A stretch of DNA of 64,000 nucleotides from Streptomyces spiramyceticus. Its GTDB lineage: Bacteria; Actinomycetota; Actinomycetes; Streptomycetales; Streptomycetaceae. The translations under genes were made by a program, and so were the position numbers. This document shows positions 1 to 7,708 of the stretch, one piece after another. The stretch spans positions 3,612,501 to 3,676,500 of the forward strand of contig NZ_JARBAX010000001.1 in assembly GCF_028807635.1 (NCBI RefSeq). The letters are read 5' to 3'. Below the pieces are notes generated by a model. It did not search any database. It saw only the letters and a program-made list of their open reading frames with translations, and had not been told where the DNA came from. Within the stretch, counting starts at the first letter, position 1. Each line of letters opens with the position of its first letter.

Positions 1-296
1 CGGTCGGTGCGACGGCCCAGCGATTGCTCATGGGTGCGAGTCTGGCACCGACCACTGACAGTGGCGTCGGCGGCGAGCCGACGGTGCGCGCTGCCTTCCC
101 GAACTGGGCCCCCAGGCCCCAGGACGCCCTTGAGGACCGGGGTCTGGGGCGGAGCCCCAGTTGGGGGTATGCCTGGCCCTACCTTCCGGCCCCGCCCGCC
201 CCCCATTCGTGGTCCCCTTCCGAAGCTGGGACCATCGCAGGTGGCGGGTGGTGTGCGGTCGCGGTCGCGGTTGCGGTTGCGTGAGGAGGCATTTCG
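1..296. other. Left-edge non-coding stretch with a hairpin repeat
   Basis: No gene is assigned here. One plus-strand frame stays open from the window edge to 284 and could be the tail of an upstream gene, but its composition is not convincing. A compact hairpin (CTGGGGC, GGA, GCCCCAG at 144-160) resembles a short intergenic repeat I recall as common in Streptomyces. A GTCGCG/GTTGCG tandem run lies at about 258-280, and GAGGAG at 283-288 serves as the ribosome binding site of the next gene. Confidence 0.5.
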
Positions 297-1514
297 GTGG
301 AACCGGTGGAACAGGTCGAGAAGGCGGTCGCAGCGGCGGTGTACGCCGAGGGCGACGCGGGCCTGGACCTCGGCGCCTCGCTCCTCGCCGCCGCACCGTG
401 GGCCGAAGCGGGCCGCGAACTGCTGCGCCGGGGCGAGGAGTTCGTACGCCGAGCCTGGGAGCGCGGCTGGCAGCCCGCCGATGTGGCCCGCATGGTCCGC
501 CGCGAGCTCGACGACCGCCACGTCCGCCTGGCCGCCGACCTGATCGCGGCGGAGAACCGACGGTACGCGCGAGCACGGCTGGCGCCGCGCTGGGAGGCCC
601 AGCTCCGCGACCTGGAGGCGGCCGAGGCCTGGTGGGGAAGCGACGAGGCGTACGCCGACGCGCTCGCCGGGCGCGAGAAGGCGGACCGCTTCTCACTCGC
701 GACGGCGCTCCTCGAACTCTTCCGCCTCCTGATCCGCCTCCCCGCGATCGAGTCGGTGGGCCCGCCCCCGGGCGAGCCCGTGCACGTAACCGCACCTTCC
801 GCCGGTGACCACGGCGAGCCGCGCATGCTCACCCGCATCCGCGCCCTGCTGGCCAAGGCCGAGGCGACCGACTACCCGCAGGAGGCGGAGGCGCTCACCG
901 GCAAGGCGCAGGAGCTGATGGCGCGGCACAGCATCGACGAGGCGCTCCTGGCCGCGCGCGGGCACACCGGCGATACGCCGGCCGCGTGCCGGATCGGCGT
1001 GGACGCGCCGTACGAGACGGCGAAGGCGATCCTCCTGGACGCCGCAGCCTCCGCGAACCGCTGCCGTGCCGTGTGGAACAGCAGCTTCGGCTTCTCCACG
1101 GTCGTCGGCTTCGAACCGGACCTCGAATCCGTCGAGTTGCTCTATACGTCGCTGCTGGTGCAGGGCACGTCGGCGATGACCCGTGCGGAGGCGGCCCAGC
1201 GTGCGGGCGGCCGTAAGCGGACCAAGGCGTTCCGTCAGGCGTTCCTGACGGCGTACGCGAGCCGCGTGGGCCACCGCCTGTCCGAAGCCACGGAGCACGT
1301 CACGGCAGCGGAGGAGGAGACGGACGGCTCGCTGCTGCCGGTACTGGCGGCGCGGGACGTGGCGGTGGAGGACCGTACGGAGCGGATGTTCCCGGAGACG
1401 ACGTCGGCGCGGGTGCGCGGGGTTACGGACCACGCGGGCTGGGAACACGGCACGGCCGCCGCGGACCGGGCGGACATGCCGAGGGCGCGGCGCCCGATCC
1501 GCCCCGGAAACTGA
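297..1514 (+). CDS. DUF2786 domain protein
   Basis: This is a 405-residue protein of unknown role. The DUF2786 signature lies at about residues 178-220 (LTRIRALLAKAEATDYPQEA, then a KAQELMARHSID-type segment), a short helical motif common in actinobacterial and phage-associated proteins. The N-terminal 170 residues are Ala/Glu/Arg-rich and look helical, and the C-terminus ends in a basic tail. The GTG start has a GAGGAG ribosome binding site 8 bases upstream. I see no catalytic motif, signal peptide or membrane segment. It stands alone, so context gives no function. Confidence 0.8.
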   Translation: MEPVEQVEKAVAAAVYAEGDAGLDLGASLLAAAPWAEAGRELLRRGEEFVRRAWERGWQPADVARMVRRELDDRHVRLAADLIAAENRRYARARLAPRWEAQLRDLEAAEAWWGSDEAYADALAGREKADRFSLATALLELFRLLIRLPAIESVGPPPGEPVHVTAPSAGDHGEPRMLTRIRALLAKAEATDYPQEAEALTGKAQELMARHSIDEALLAARGHTGDTPAACRIGVDAPYETAKAILLDAAASANRCRAVWNSSFGFSTVVGFEPDLESVELLYTSLLVQGTSAMTRAEAAQRAGGRKRTKAFRQAFLTAYASRVGHRLSEATEHVTAAEEETDGSLLPVLAARDVAVEDRTERMFPETTSARVRGVTDHAGWEHGTAAADRADMPRARRPIRPGN

Positions 1515-1582
1515 GCGGCGGCACGGCCCCACTGTCCAGTACGGTCGGCGGGGCCCGTAGCCGCACAACTCTGGAGCTCGAC

Positions 1583-2023
1583 GTGCCTCCCGAAAGCCGC
1601 CTCTACGAAATCCAACTCGGCGTCTACGCAACGCAGGAAGACGTACAGGCCCTCGCCGACGGATGCGCCCGGCTCCTGGACAGCCGCCCATGGCCGCACC
1701 GCCTGAGCGTTGCCGGACAGGGGCAGACGACCGAACCGGGCGGCACACCACTCGCCGAGTTCTACGACGACCTCCCGGAGGAATGGCAGTACGGGCACGG
1801 GGGCGCCGATCCCGGTACGCGGGAGATCCATGAGATCCGGGTGGGCGTGCTGGCGTCACGGCAGCAGATGGACATCCTGCGCGACGAGCTGAGCCGAGTG
1901 GCCTGCCCGGACCCGGACCATGCCTCGCCGTGCCCCACGCCCTGGGCGTCCGGCTACACGGAGGCCGAAGGCGAGTACCTGGAACAGCGGTACGGCGACC
2001 TGCGCGAGTCCGTGAACACGTAG
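1583..2023 (+). CDS. Hypothetical protein
   Basis: This is a 146-residue soluble, acidic protein that I do not recognise. It has two similar segments, LYEIQLGVYATQEDVQALAD near the start and IHEIRVGVLASRQQMDILRD at about residue 85, which suggest an internal duplication of a beta-strand plus helix unit. The start is GTG with GGAG about 10 bases upstream. Codon use is typical of the window, which supports a real gene. There is no signal peptide or membrane helix. Confidence 0.65.
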   Translation: MPPESRLYEIQLGVYATQEDVQALADGCARLLDSRPWPHRLSVAGQGQTTEPGGTPLAEFYDDLPEEWQYGHGGADPGTREIHEIRVGVLASRQQMDILRDELSRVACPDPDHASPCPTPWASGYTEAEGEYLEQRYGDLRESVNT

Positions 2024-2559
2024 GCGGGAGGGGGCAGGTCGCCAACCTGCCGGACAAGTTGCGGTGGCGATTGCTGCACTCGTATCCACGCCCCCTACGA
2101 CAACCACAGCCACACCGCGCACCGCCGCCGCAGCCCTTACGACCTGGATCCACTTCACAAAACGCCGCACCTGGCCCGAGTCCGCCCAGCTCTGGAAAGC
2201 GCTCAGTGCGCTGAGCGGCGTTGTAGCGAGCGAGCGCGAAGTCGCCGGCGAAGTCCGGTGAGCTGAACCTGGCATGGCCTGTGGCGACGATCTCTCGACA
2301 TGGCCATGCGGTCCACTCGCCTCTCGTCATCGTGCAGCTCAGACAAGGGGCAGCATCCGGGCCGCCGTTGAAGGAAGGGCTCACGGTCGGGCCACGCTCC
2401 GCCCACTGGCTGCCGGGACCCACTCCCAGGAGTGAGGATTATCGGGTTGAACGGCGATGGGCCGCGGCCCCCGTGAGGGAACCGCGGCCCAGGCATGCGC
2501 AAAGCCCGTACGCATGTGCAAAGCCCGTACGCCTGTGTGCCCGTACGCCGGGCAGCAGG
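2024..2559. other. 536-bp gap without a recognisable gene
   Basis: No open frame here shows typical codon use or a known family on either strand. The only clear element is a hairpin at 2459-2490. Short direct repeats (AAGCCCGTACGC, repeated in part) lie at 2503-2550. The stretch could hold gene remnants, but I cannot identify any. Confidence 0.4.
2459..2490 (-). terminator. Hairpin terminator after the lipoprotein gene
   Basis: A perfect 9-bp inverted repeat, GGGCCGCGG / CCGCGGCCC, encloses a 14-base loop about 70 bases past the stop of the minus-strand lipoprotein gene. There is no U-tract, as is usual in Streptomyces. Confidence 0.6.
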
Positions 2560-3033
2560 TCAGGAGGCAGGCAGCTTCGGGAAGTCCGTGGGAACTCCCT
2601 CCGGCAGCTTCTCGCCGGAGGACTTCTTGAAGGTGTCCTCGATCCCGCTGCCCCACTTCACCGTGATGGTGTTGCCGTCCGCACCCGGTGTGACAAGTCC
2701 GGTTGTACGGTCGGCGTTCCCGTCGGCGCACTTGAGTTCCAGCGTCACCTCGTCCGCCTTGGCGACCTTGCCGGAGCAGACGTGCTCGCCCGCCACGGCA
2801 GCGTCCGAACCCTGGACGATCAGCGCGACGATCTTCCCATCGGTCGTCGCGATCCAGGATCCGGTGACATCGGCCACCGCGCCTTCGTCTCCGCCCGCCG
2901 ACGGAGCGCCGGCGCCCGTCTCCTTGCCCTTGTCGCCCTCGACGTTGTCCTTGCTCTCGCTGCTGCAACCGGTCAGCGCGAGGGCGGCCGCAATGGCGGC
3001 AGCGGCGGCGGTGTTACGTACGTGCTTGCGCAC
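2560..3033 (-). CDS. Secreted lipoprotein of unknown function
   Basis: This 157-residue protein has a lipoprotein signal peptide: a basic start (MRKHVR), an Ala-rich hydrophobic core and the lipobox LTGC with the lipidated Cys at residue 23. A Ser/Gly/Glu-rich linker (about 24-52) leads to a small domain of about 100 residues, predicted as beta-rich, with two cysteines (in EHVCSG and LKCADG) that could form a disulfide. It should be anchored to the outer face of the membrane. No enzyme motif is visible. It lies beside the zinc-regulated cluster on the same strand as rpsN, but a 39-base gap and the lack of shared theme do not show a link. Confidence 0.8.
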   Translation of the reverse strand: MRKHVRNTAAAAAIAAALALTGCSSESKDNVEGDKGKETGAGAPSAGGDEGAVADVTGSWIATTDGKIVALIVQGSDAAVAGEHVCSGKVAKADEVTLELKCADGNADRTTGLVTPGADGNTITVKWGSGIEDTFKKSSGEKLPEGVPTDFPKLPAS

Positions 3034-3072
3034 TCCGGACTCCCCAGTTTTGGTAGGTCAGAACGCGCCAAA

Positions 3073-3378
3073 CTACCAGGAGGACTTTCGAATTCCGGGC
3101 AGGTATCCGGCGTGCGCCTGCTCGCGCATCCGCACGCGCGAGAGGCCGAACTTCCTGAGGTGGCCCCGGGGTCGGCCGTCCACGCTGTCCCGGTTGCGTA
3201 CGCGCGTCGCACTCGCATCGCGCGGCTGACGTCGCAATTCCTCCACCGCCGCGTCCCGTTCGGTCACGGACGTCCCCGGCCTGCGGATGATTTCCTTCAA
3301 CTCCGCCCGCCGTACGGCGTACCGCTCGACGACCGACTTCCGCCGCTCGTTGCGGGCGATTTTGCTCTTCTTGGCCAT
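3073..3378 (-). CDS. rpsN: 30S ribosomal protein S14, zinc-free form
   Basis: This 101-residue protein is the alternative, cysteine-free S14: it starts [13 protein letters not shown], ends [20 protein letters not shown] followed by a short tail, and contains no Cys, so it cannot form the zinc knuckle of the CxxC version. Bacteria make such copies under zinc starvation to release the zinc held in ribosomes. The ATG overlaps the stop of rpmB by one base (TGATG), so the two are translationally coupled in one Zur-controlled operon. Confidence 0.95.
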   Translation of the reverse strand: MAKKSKIARNERRKSVVERYAVRRAELKEIIRRPGTSVTERDAAVEELRRQPRDASATRVRNRDSVDGRPRGHLRKFGLSRVRMREQAHAGYLPGIRKSSW

Positions 3379-3614
3379 CAGACCTTCACTCCCCGCGCAC
3401 GGATCCGGGCAACGGCGGCCTCGACGCCGATCGCGTCGACGGTCTTGATCGCCCTGGCGCTGAGCGTGAGGCGCACATGGCGTCCTTCGCTCGCCAGCCA
3501 GTAGCGCTTGCGCTGGATGTTGGGGTCGAAGCGCCGGGACGTGCGGCGGTGCGAGTGGGAGATGTTGTTGCCGAAGCCCGGCTGGGCGCCGGTCAGCTGG
3601 CAGTGGGCGGACAA
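3378..3614 (-). CDS. rpmB: 50S ribosomal protein L28, zinc-free form
   Basis: This is a 78-residue L28 with the family landmarks [21 protein letters not shown] and [16 protein letters not shown]. Only one cysteine (residue 5) is present, so the four-Cys zinc site of the housekeeping paralogue is missing. It is the first gene of a two-gene operon with rpsN and starts 50 bp from the divergent rpmG. A Zur-like palindrome sits between the two starts, so it should be expressed when zinc is scarce. Confidence 0.95.
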   Translation of the reverse strand: MSAHCQLTGAQPGFGNNISHSHRRTSRRFDPNIQRKRYWLASEGRHVRLTLSARAIKTVDAIGVEAAVARIRARGVKV

Positions 3615-3631
3615 GGTCGATCACTCCTCTT

Positions 3632-3652
3632 TGATAATGGGAACCATTTCCA
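3632..3652. promoter_or_regulatory. Zur operator shared by rpmB and rpmG
   Basis: The 21-bp imperfect palindrome TGATAATGG-GAA-CCATTTCCA (7 of 9 arm positions complementary) lies in the 50-bp divergent promoter region. It resembles actinobacterial Zur boxes of the TGAAAATnATTTTCA type. Every gene on both sides is a classic Zur target, which supports the call. The binding itself is inferred. Confidence 0.8.
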
Positions 3653-3664
3653 TATACTAACCAC

Positions 3665-3829
3665 ATGGCACGCAACGAAGTCCGCCCGATCATCAAGCTC
3701 AGGTCCACGGCGGGGACCGGTTACACCTACGTGACCCGCAAGAACCGCCGTAACGACCCCGACCGCATGACGCTCCGCAAGTTCGACCCGGTCGTCCGCC
3801 GGCACGTCGACTTCCGCGAAGAGCGCTGA
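3665..3829 (+). CDS. rpmG: 50S ribosomal protein L33, zinc-free form
   Basis: This 54-residue L33 ([20 protein letters not shown] to HVDFREER) lacks the two CxxC pairs of the zinc-binding L33. It is the first gene of the rightward zinc-sparing operon and begins 13 bases after the Zur-like palindrome. Its last codons and stop lie inside an 18-bp tandem duplication. Confidence 0.95.
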   Translation: MARNEVRPIIKLRSTAGTGYTYVTRKNRRNDPDRMTLRKFDPVVRRHVDFREER

Positions 3830-3854
3830 CCAGCAGAAGAGCGCTGACCAGCAG
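3819..3854 (+). repeat. 18-bp tandem duplication at the rpmG stop
   Basis: AAGAGCGCTGACCAGCAG occurs twice in a row (3819-3836 and 3837-3854). The first copy encodes the last residues and stop of rpmG, and the second is downstream and non-coding. It looks like a recent slippage event with no effect on the protein. Confidence 0.9.
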
Positions 3855-3902
3855 CTCACCGGCCCAGCACCAGAAGTCAGAAGCCAGAAGGGGGCTCACT
3901 TC

Positions 3903-4148
3903 ATGAAGCCCGGAATCCACCCGCCGTACGGTCCCGTCGTCTTCCGCGACACAGCCGGCGGCTTCGCCTTCCTCACCCGCTCCACCATGACCAGCGACAA
4001 GACGGTGGAGTGGGAGGACGGCCGTACGTACCCCGTCGTCGACGTCGAGATCTCCTCGAAGAGCCACCCCTTCTACACGGGGACGGCCCGCGTGCTGGAC
4101 ACCGCGGGACGCGTGGAGCGCTTCGAGCGCCGCTACGGAGCGAAGTAG
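3903..4148 (+). CDS. rpmE2: 50S ribosomal protein L31 type B
   Basis: This 81-residue protein is type B (YtiA-like) L31: it begins [20 protein letters not shown] and contains SKSHPFYTG near residue 55. Type A L31 carries a CxxC zinc site that this form lacks. It is the second gene of the Zur-controlled operon. Its TAG stop overlaps the GTG of the following cobW-type gene (TAGTG), indicating translational coupling. Confidence 0.95.
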   Translation: MKPGIHPPYGPVVFRDTAGGFAFLTRSTMTSDKTVEWEDGRTYPVVDVEISSKSHPFYTGTARVLDTAGRVERFERRYGAK

Positions 4149-5308
4149 TGAGCGAGAGGGGAGCCAAGCTGCCCGTCGTGATCGTCGGCGGGCTGCACTC
4201 GGACGCGCGCAAGGAGGTCGTGGACCGCCTGCTGCGCACCGTTCCCGGCAGCGTCGCTCTGCATCACGACCTGTCGACCGCGGCCGAAGGGACGGTACGC
4301 CGCAGTGTCCGCGACGCCCTGGGCGAGAGCTCGTCGGGCGAGGCGCCGCTGGTCAACGACTGCGCGTGCTGCGCGCTGCGCGAGGACCTCGTGCCCGAAC
4401 TGGAGCGGCTCGCGGGCAGCAGCCTGACGCGGCTCGCGGTCGTGGAGCTGTGGGACTCGGTCGAGCCCAAGGCGATGGCTGAGGTCGTCGTCGCGCACGG
4501 CGGCGACGTACTGGACCTGACCGCCGTAATGACCGCGGTCGACCCCGCGCTGCTCCTGCCGTACCTCGGCTGCGGCGACGATCTGTCGGAAGCCGGACTC
4601 GCCGCCGCAGCCAGCGATCAGCGGACCGTCGCGGACACCTGGGCGCGGCAGCTGGAGTACGCCCCGGTGCTGGCCATCGTCGAGAGCGAGGACTCCCAAC
4701 AGGCCGACGAGGCGGACAAGGCGCTGCTGGCGCAGCTGCATCCGACCGCCCGCCAGGTCCAGGCCGCGTCCGGCGACCTCGCGGAGGCCGCCTTCGCGGG
4801 CTTCGACGTCGAGGCTGCCGCGGCCCGTCAGCACCCGGCGTGCGCACTGCTCCCGCAGGAGGCGGACGAGTCGGGTGTCGGCACCTTGGTGTGGCACCGG
4901 CGCCGGCCCTTCCACCCGGAGCGGCTGTACGAGGCCCTGGAGGACCTGACGTGTGCGGCGGCCCGCAGCCGGGGCAGGTTCTGGCTCGCCGACCGCCCGG
5001 ACACGCTGATGGCGTGGGACGCGGCGGGCGGGGCGCTGTGCGTGGAGAGCGCGGGGCCCTGGCTGGCCTCGCTGCCGGACGCCGCGTGGGACATGGTGCC
5101 GCCGATGCGCAGGGCGGCGGCCGCACTCGACTGGCACCCCGACCACGGGGACTGCTGCCAGCACCTGGTGTTCACCTCTCCGGGGCTTGACCGCGACGGA
5201 CTCGAAGAGCTCCTCGAATCCTGCTTGTTGACCGATGCCGAATACGCGGCAGGGCGCGACGCGTGGAAGCGCCTGCCGCCCGCTTTTGATTCTCTTCTGG
5301 AGGCCTGA
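4148..5308 (+). CDS. CobW/Zng1-like zinc metallochaperone, P-loop degenerate
   Basis: This 386-residue protein belongs to the CobW/COG0523 family as found in Zur regulons, where such GTPases are thought to deliver zinc to client enzymes. The metal-binding motif CACC is at about residues 61-64 in the conserved [17 protein letters not shown] block, and a His/Cys-rich patch ([10 protein letters not shown]) lies near residue 330. The position of the Walker A motif reads [10 protein letters not shown] rather than GxxGxGKT, so the P-loop Gly-Lys-Thr is absent. The GTG start is fixed by overlap with the rpmE2 stop. The gene overlaps rpsR at its end by one base. Metal handling is likely, but GTP hydrolysis by the usual mechanism is doubtful. 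Confidence 0.88.
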   Translation: MSERGAKLPVVIVGGLHSDARKEVVDRLLRTVPGSVALHHDLSTAAEGTVRRSVRDALGESSSGEAPLVNDCACCALREDLVPELERLAGSSLTRLAVVELWDSVEPKAMAEVVVAHGGDVLDLTAVMTAVDPALLLPYLGCGDDLSEAGLAAAASDQRTVADTWARQLEYAPVLAIVESEDSQQADEADKALLAQLHPTARQVQAASGDLAEAAFAGFDVEAAAARQHPACALLPQEADESGVGTLVWHRRRPFHPERLYEALEDLTCAAARSRGRFWLADRPDTLMAWDAAGGALCVESAGPWLASLPDAAWDMVPPMRRAAAALDWHPDHGDCCQHLVFTSPGLDRDGLEELLESCLLTDAEYAAGRDAWKRLPPAFDSLLEA

Positions 5309-5553
5309 TGTCCCGCCCGTCCCGAGGTAATGACCCCCGCAAGCCCCTGAAATCCCGGCCCAATCCGCTGGATCAGGCGAAGATTACGTACATTGACTAC
5401 AAGGACACGGATCTGCTGCGGAAATTCATTTCGGACCGCGGGAAGATCCGCAGCCGGCGTGTGACAAGGGTCTCGGCGCAGCAGCAGCGCCAGCTGACCC
5501 GGGCCATCAAGAACGCCAGGGAGATGGCCCTTCTCCCCTACTCGTCGCGCTGA
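5308..5553 (+). CDS. rpsR: 30S ribosomal protein S18, zinc-free form
   Basis: This 81-residue S18 contains the family block [20 protein letters not shown] followed by [18 protein letters not shown]. It has no cysteine, in contrast to zinc-binding S18 copies. Its ATG overlaps the stop of the cobW-type gene (TGATG). It is the last gene of the operon, completing a set of five zinc-independent ribosomal proteins in one divergon. Confidence 0.95.
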   Translation: MSRPSRGNDPRKPLKSRPNPLDQAKITYIDYKDTDLLRKFISDRGKIRSRRVTRVSAQQQRQLTRAIKNAREMALLPYSSR

Positions 5554-5585
5554 TCCGGACTCCTGTAACCAAGAGGCCACCCGGC

Positions 5586-5610
5586 GTGCACGTGCATCTG
5601 CCCATGCATC
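5586..5610 (+). promoter_or_regulatory. 25-bp element upstream of the DUF397 gene
   Basis: This 25-bp block (core GTGCACGTGCATCTGCCC followed by ATGCATC) is repeated in inverse orientation at 6563-6587 with 24 of 25 bases identical. It contains TGCAT/ATGCA half-sites. It lies just upstream of a -10-like TATGAT at 5627-5632. An operator for the adjacent XRE regulator is the simplest reading. Confidence 0.6.
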
Positions 5611-5670
5611 AGCAAGTGAAGAAAGCTATGATCCGGGGCAGTTGACATCTGCACTTTCCGGGAGCGACCT

Positions 5671-5910
5671 GTGCACCACGCGTACAACGGCATGGCGGCC
5701 ACAGAGCTTCACGGGGTGGTCTGGCAGAAGAGCAGGCGCAGCAACTCGCAGGGGTCCTGCGTGGAGTTCGCCAAATTGCCGGGGGGGAATGTGGCAGTCC
5801 GCAATTCGCGCCACCCGGACGGTCCCGCTCTGGTCTACACGCCTGCGGAGATCGAGGCGATGCTGCTCGGCATCAAGGACGGGGAGTTCGACCACCTGAC
5901 GGGTGGCTGA
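5671..5910 (+). CDS. DUF397 protein (BldB/WhiJ-partner family)
   Basis: This 79-residue protein has the DUF397 pattern: VVWQKSRRSNSQGSCVEFAKLPGGNVAVRNSRHPDGPALVYTPAEI-type blocks, with a W/S-rich start, the CVEFA segment and a PDGP turn. Such small proteins are encoded with XRE regulators at whiJ-like loci in Streptomyces, where they act in control of development and antibiotic production. The GTG start has a GGGAG ribosome binding site 8 bases upstream. It forms a trio with the HATPase gene and the XRE gene that follow. Confidence 0.88.
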   Translation: MHHAYNGMAATELHGVVWQKSRRSNSQGSCVEFAKLPGGNVAVRNSRHPDGPALVYTPAEIEAMLLGIKDGEFDHLTGG

Positions 5911-5945
5911 ATCGTTTCGCCTCAAGTCGGGAGCAGGGCTCACCA

Positions 5946-6458
5946 CTACTGCTGTTCGGCGGCTCTCACGCGGAAGAGTGCCCAGACCACCTTGCCGCTC
6001 AGCGTGCCCGCGAGCGGGTGCCAGCCCCAGCTGTCGCTGAAGGAATCCACCAGAAACAGGCCACGGCCCGACTCGGCGGAGAAATCGTCGGCCTCGCGCG
6101 CCATCGGGCTCTCGTGGCTTGGGTCGCGCACCGCGCACACCAGACGCGAGGTCCAGTGCATCAGGTGCAGCCGTACGGGCGGGTCCTGATCGCCTTCGCG
6201 CGGGGTGTCCGCGGGCAGGGCGTGCCGCAGGGCGTTGGTGACGAGCTCGGAGACGACCAGGGCCACGTCGTCGAAGTGCTCGCCGAGCTCCCACTTCGCC
6301 AGCGTCGACTTGGTGAACTGTCTTGCCCCGCCCACCGCTTCGTACCTGGGTGGCAGCGCGCAGGAGGCCGAGCTGGAGACCGCTGCGGGGTCGATGGGTG
6401 GCAGGCCCTGCCTTAACGGCTCGAGCACGGTCGATCCATTCGTCCCCATGCGAGGCAC
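5946..6458 (-). CDS. Anti-sigma-like HATPase domain protein (AbaA-like)
   Basis: This 170-residue protein is a stand-alone GHKL ATPase domain of the RsbW/SpoIIAB type. The N-box is at VVSELVTNALRHA (about residues 68-80), and a G-box-like ESGRGLFLVDSFSDSWGW is at about 130-147. It has no dimerisation/His domain, so it is not a sensor kinase. In Streptomyces whiJ-like clusters such proteins sit between DUF397 and DUF5753-XRE genes and are thought to work with them. It is transcribed away from the XRE gene, and the second copy of the 25-bp element lies in its promoter region. Confidence 0.85.
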   Translation of the reverse strand: MPRMGTNGSTVLEPLRQGLPPIDPAAVSSSASCALPPRYEAVGGARQFTKSTLAKWELGEHFDDVALVVSELVTNALRHALPADTPREGDQDPPVRLHLMHWTSRLVCAVRDPSHESPMAREADDFSAESGRGLFLVDSFSDSWGWHPLAGTLSGKVVWALFRVRAAEQQ

Positions 6459-6781
6459 TCCCGGGATTCGCGGTCGTTGCGATACAGCGGTGGTGCGGCG
6501 TCAGCACGAAAGAGCATGCAGATGCAGGTGCGCGCGGACCATGGTTCCGAATGCGTACGGCAGATGCAAGGGCAGATGCACGTGCACGTGCCGGACCTGT
6601 CCGATCCCGTGCCGGTTCTTGCTCATTTCTTCCACCCACTACTTTCAGTGGCTGGCGAAGCCCTTGCCATTTCCGTAATCGAATGAGTACGGGGTGAAGC
6701 GTTTTGATGGCAGACTGCGGCTCTCGGGAACCTGGGGGAGGCACCCGCTACTGAACTGTCGGACTGGGGAGGGTTGGAGAA
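6459..6781. other. 323-bp divergent intergenic region of the whiJ-like trio
   Basis: No gene is seen. The region holds the second 25-bp element at 6563-6587, a partial further copy (GCATGCAGATGCAGGTGC) at about 6514-6531, and the ribosome binding site of the XRE gene (GGGGAGGGTTGGAG). Repeated GCATCTGC-like words suggest several binding sites. Confidence 0.6.
6563..6587 (-). promoter_or_regulatory. Inverse copy of the 25-bp element upstream of the HATPase gene
   Basis: Its reverse complement matches 5586-5610 at 24 of 25 positions (a T/A change in the CCC(T/A)TGCATC part). It lies about 105 bp upstream of the HATPase start. With the first copy it marks the promoters of two genes of the same trio. 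Confidence 0.6.
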
Positions 6782-7645
6782 GTGACCGCAGGCGAGTCGA
6801 GCGGCTCCGTGGTGCGGCGCATCCTGTTGGGATCCCAGCTCAGACGTCTCCGTGAATCGCGTGGCATTACCCGCGAGGCGGCCGGCTACTCGATCCGAGC
6901 ATCCGAATCGAAGATCAGCCGCATGGAGTTGGGACGGGTGAGCTTCAAGGCCAGGGACGTCGAGGATCTGCTGACGCTCTACGGCGTCACGGACGGAGCA
7001 GAGCGCGAGTCCCTGCTCAGTCTGGCGCGGGAGGCCAATGTGGCTGGCTGGTGGCACAGTTATGGCGATGTGCTGCCCGGCTGGTTCCAGACGTACATCG
7101 GTCTGGAAGGTGCCGCCTCACTGATCCGGATTTACGAAGTCCAGTTCGTGCACGGGCTGCTGCAGACGGAGAGCTACGCCCACGCAGTCGTCTCCCGCGG
7201 CATGCCGCAAGCGACCGCTGCCGAGGTCGACCGCAGGGTCGCGCTGCGCCTGGAGCGCCAGAAGGTCCTCGTGTCCGAGCGTGCGCCGCACTTCCACGCC
7301 GTACTGGACGAGGCCGCGCTGCGCCGTCCGTACGGCGACCGGGGCGTGATGCGGAGCCAGTTGCAGCATCTCATCGAGGTCTCGGAGCAGCCGAACATCA
7401 CCCTTCAGGTGATGCCGTTCAGCTTCGGCGGTCACGCGGGCGAGAGCGGTGCCTTCACGATGCTGCAGTTCCCCGAGTCGGATCTCTCCGATCTGGTCTA
7501 TCTGGAGCAACTGACAAGTGCGCTCTATCTGGACAAGCCCGAAGAAGTCGCCCAGTACCGAAGGGTGATGGAACGGCTGCAGAAGGACAGTCCGAGTCCG
7601 GCGGAGTCACGCGATGTCCTCCGCGGTCTACTCCAACTCACATAA
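6782..7645 (+). CDS. XRE-family regulator with DUF5753 domain (WhiJ-like)
   Basis: This 287-residue protein has an N-terminal helix-turn-helix of about 60 residues (LGSQLRRLRESRGITREAAG then SESKISRMELGR) followed by the DUF5753 domain typical of WhiJ-type regulators (WWHSYGDVLPGWFQTYIGLE, then QFVHGLLQTESYA, QPNITLQVMPF and SDLVYLE). Such proteins control development or antibiotic genes with DUF397 partners. The GTG start has a GGAGGGTTGGAG ribosome binding site. It likely binds the repeated 25-bp element, but this is inferred only from position. Confidence 0.9.
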   Translation: MTAGESSGSVVRRILLGSQLRRLRESRGITREAAGYSIRASESKISRMELGRVSFKARDVEDLLTLYGVTDGAERESLLSLAREANVAGWWHSYGDVLPGWFQTYIGLEGAASLIRIYEVQFVHGLLQTESYAHAVVSRGMPQATAAEVDRRVALRLERQKVLVSERAPHFHAVLDEAALRRPYGDRGVMRSQLQHLIEVSEQPNITLQVMPFSFGGHAGESGAFTMLQFPESDLSDLVYLEQLTSALYLDKPEEVAQYRRVMERLQKDSPSPAESRDVLRGLLQLT

Positions 7646-7708
7646 CCGGCCAGTAGGATGACGTTTTATCAGGAGTCTGCACCTGCACACCTTGCAGTAA
7701 GGGATCGC

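Noticed and set aside
1..284. An open plus-strand frame from the left edge that could be the end of an upstream gene
   Set aside because: Composition is repetitive and has no recognisable domain; high-GC DNA often leaves such frames open by chance.
2024..2559. Remnants of DUF397-like or regulator genes in the gap
   Set aside because: No motif could be followed over more than a few residues on either strand.
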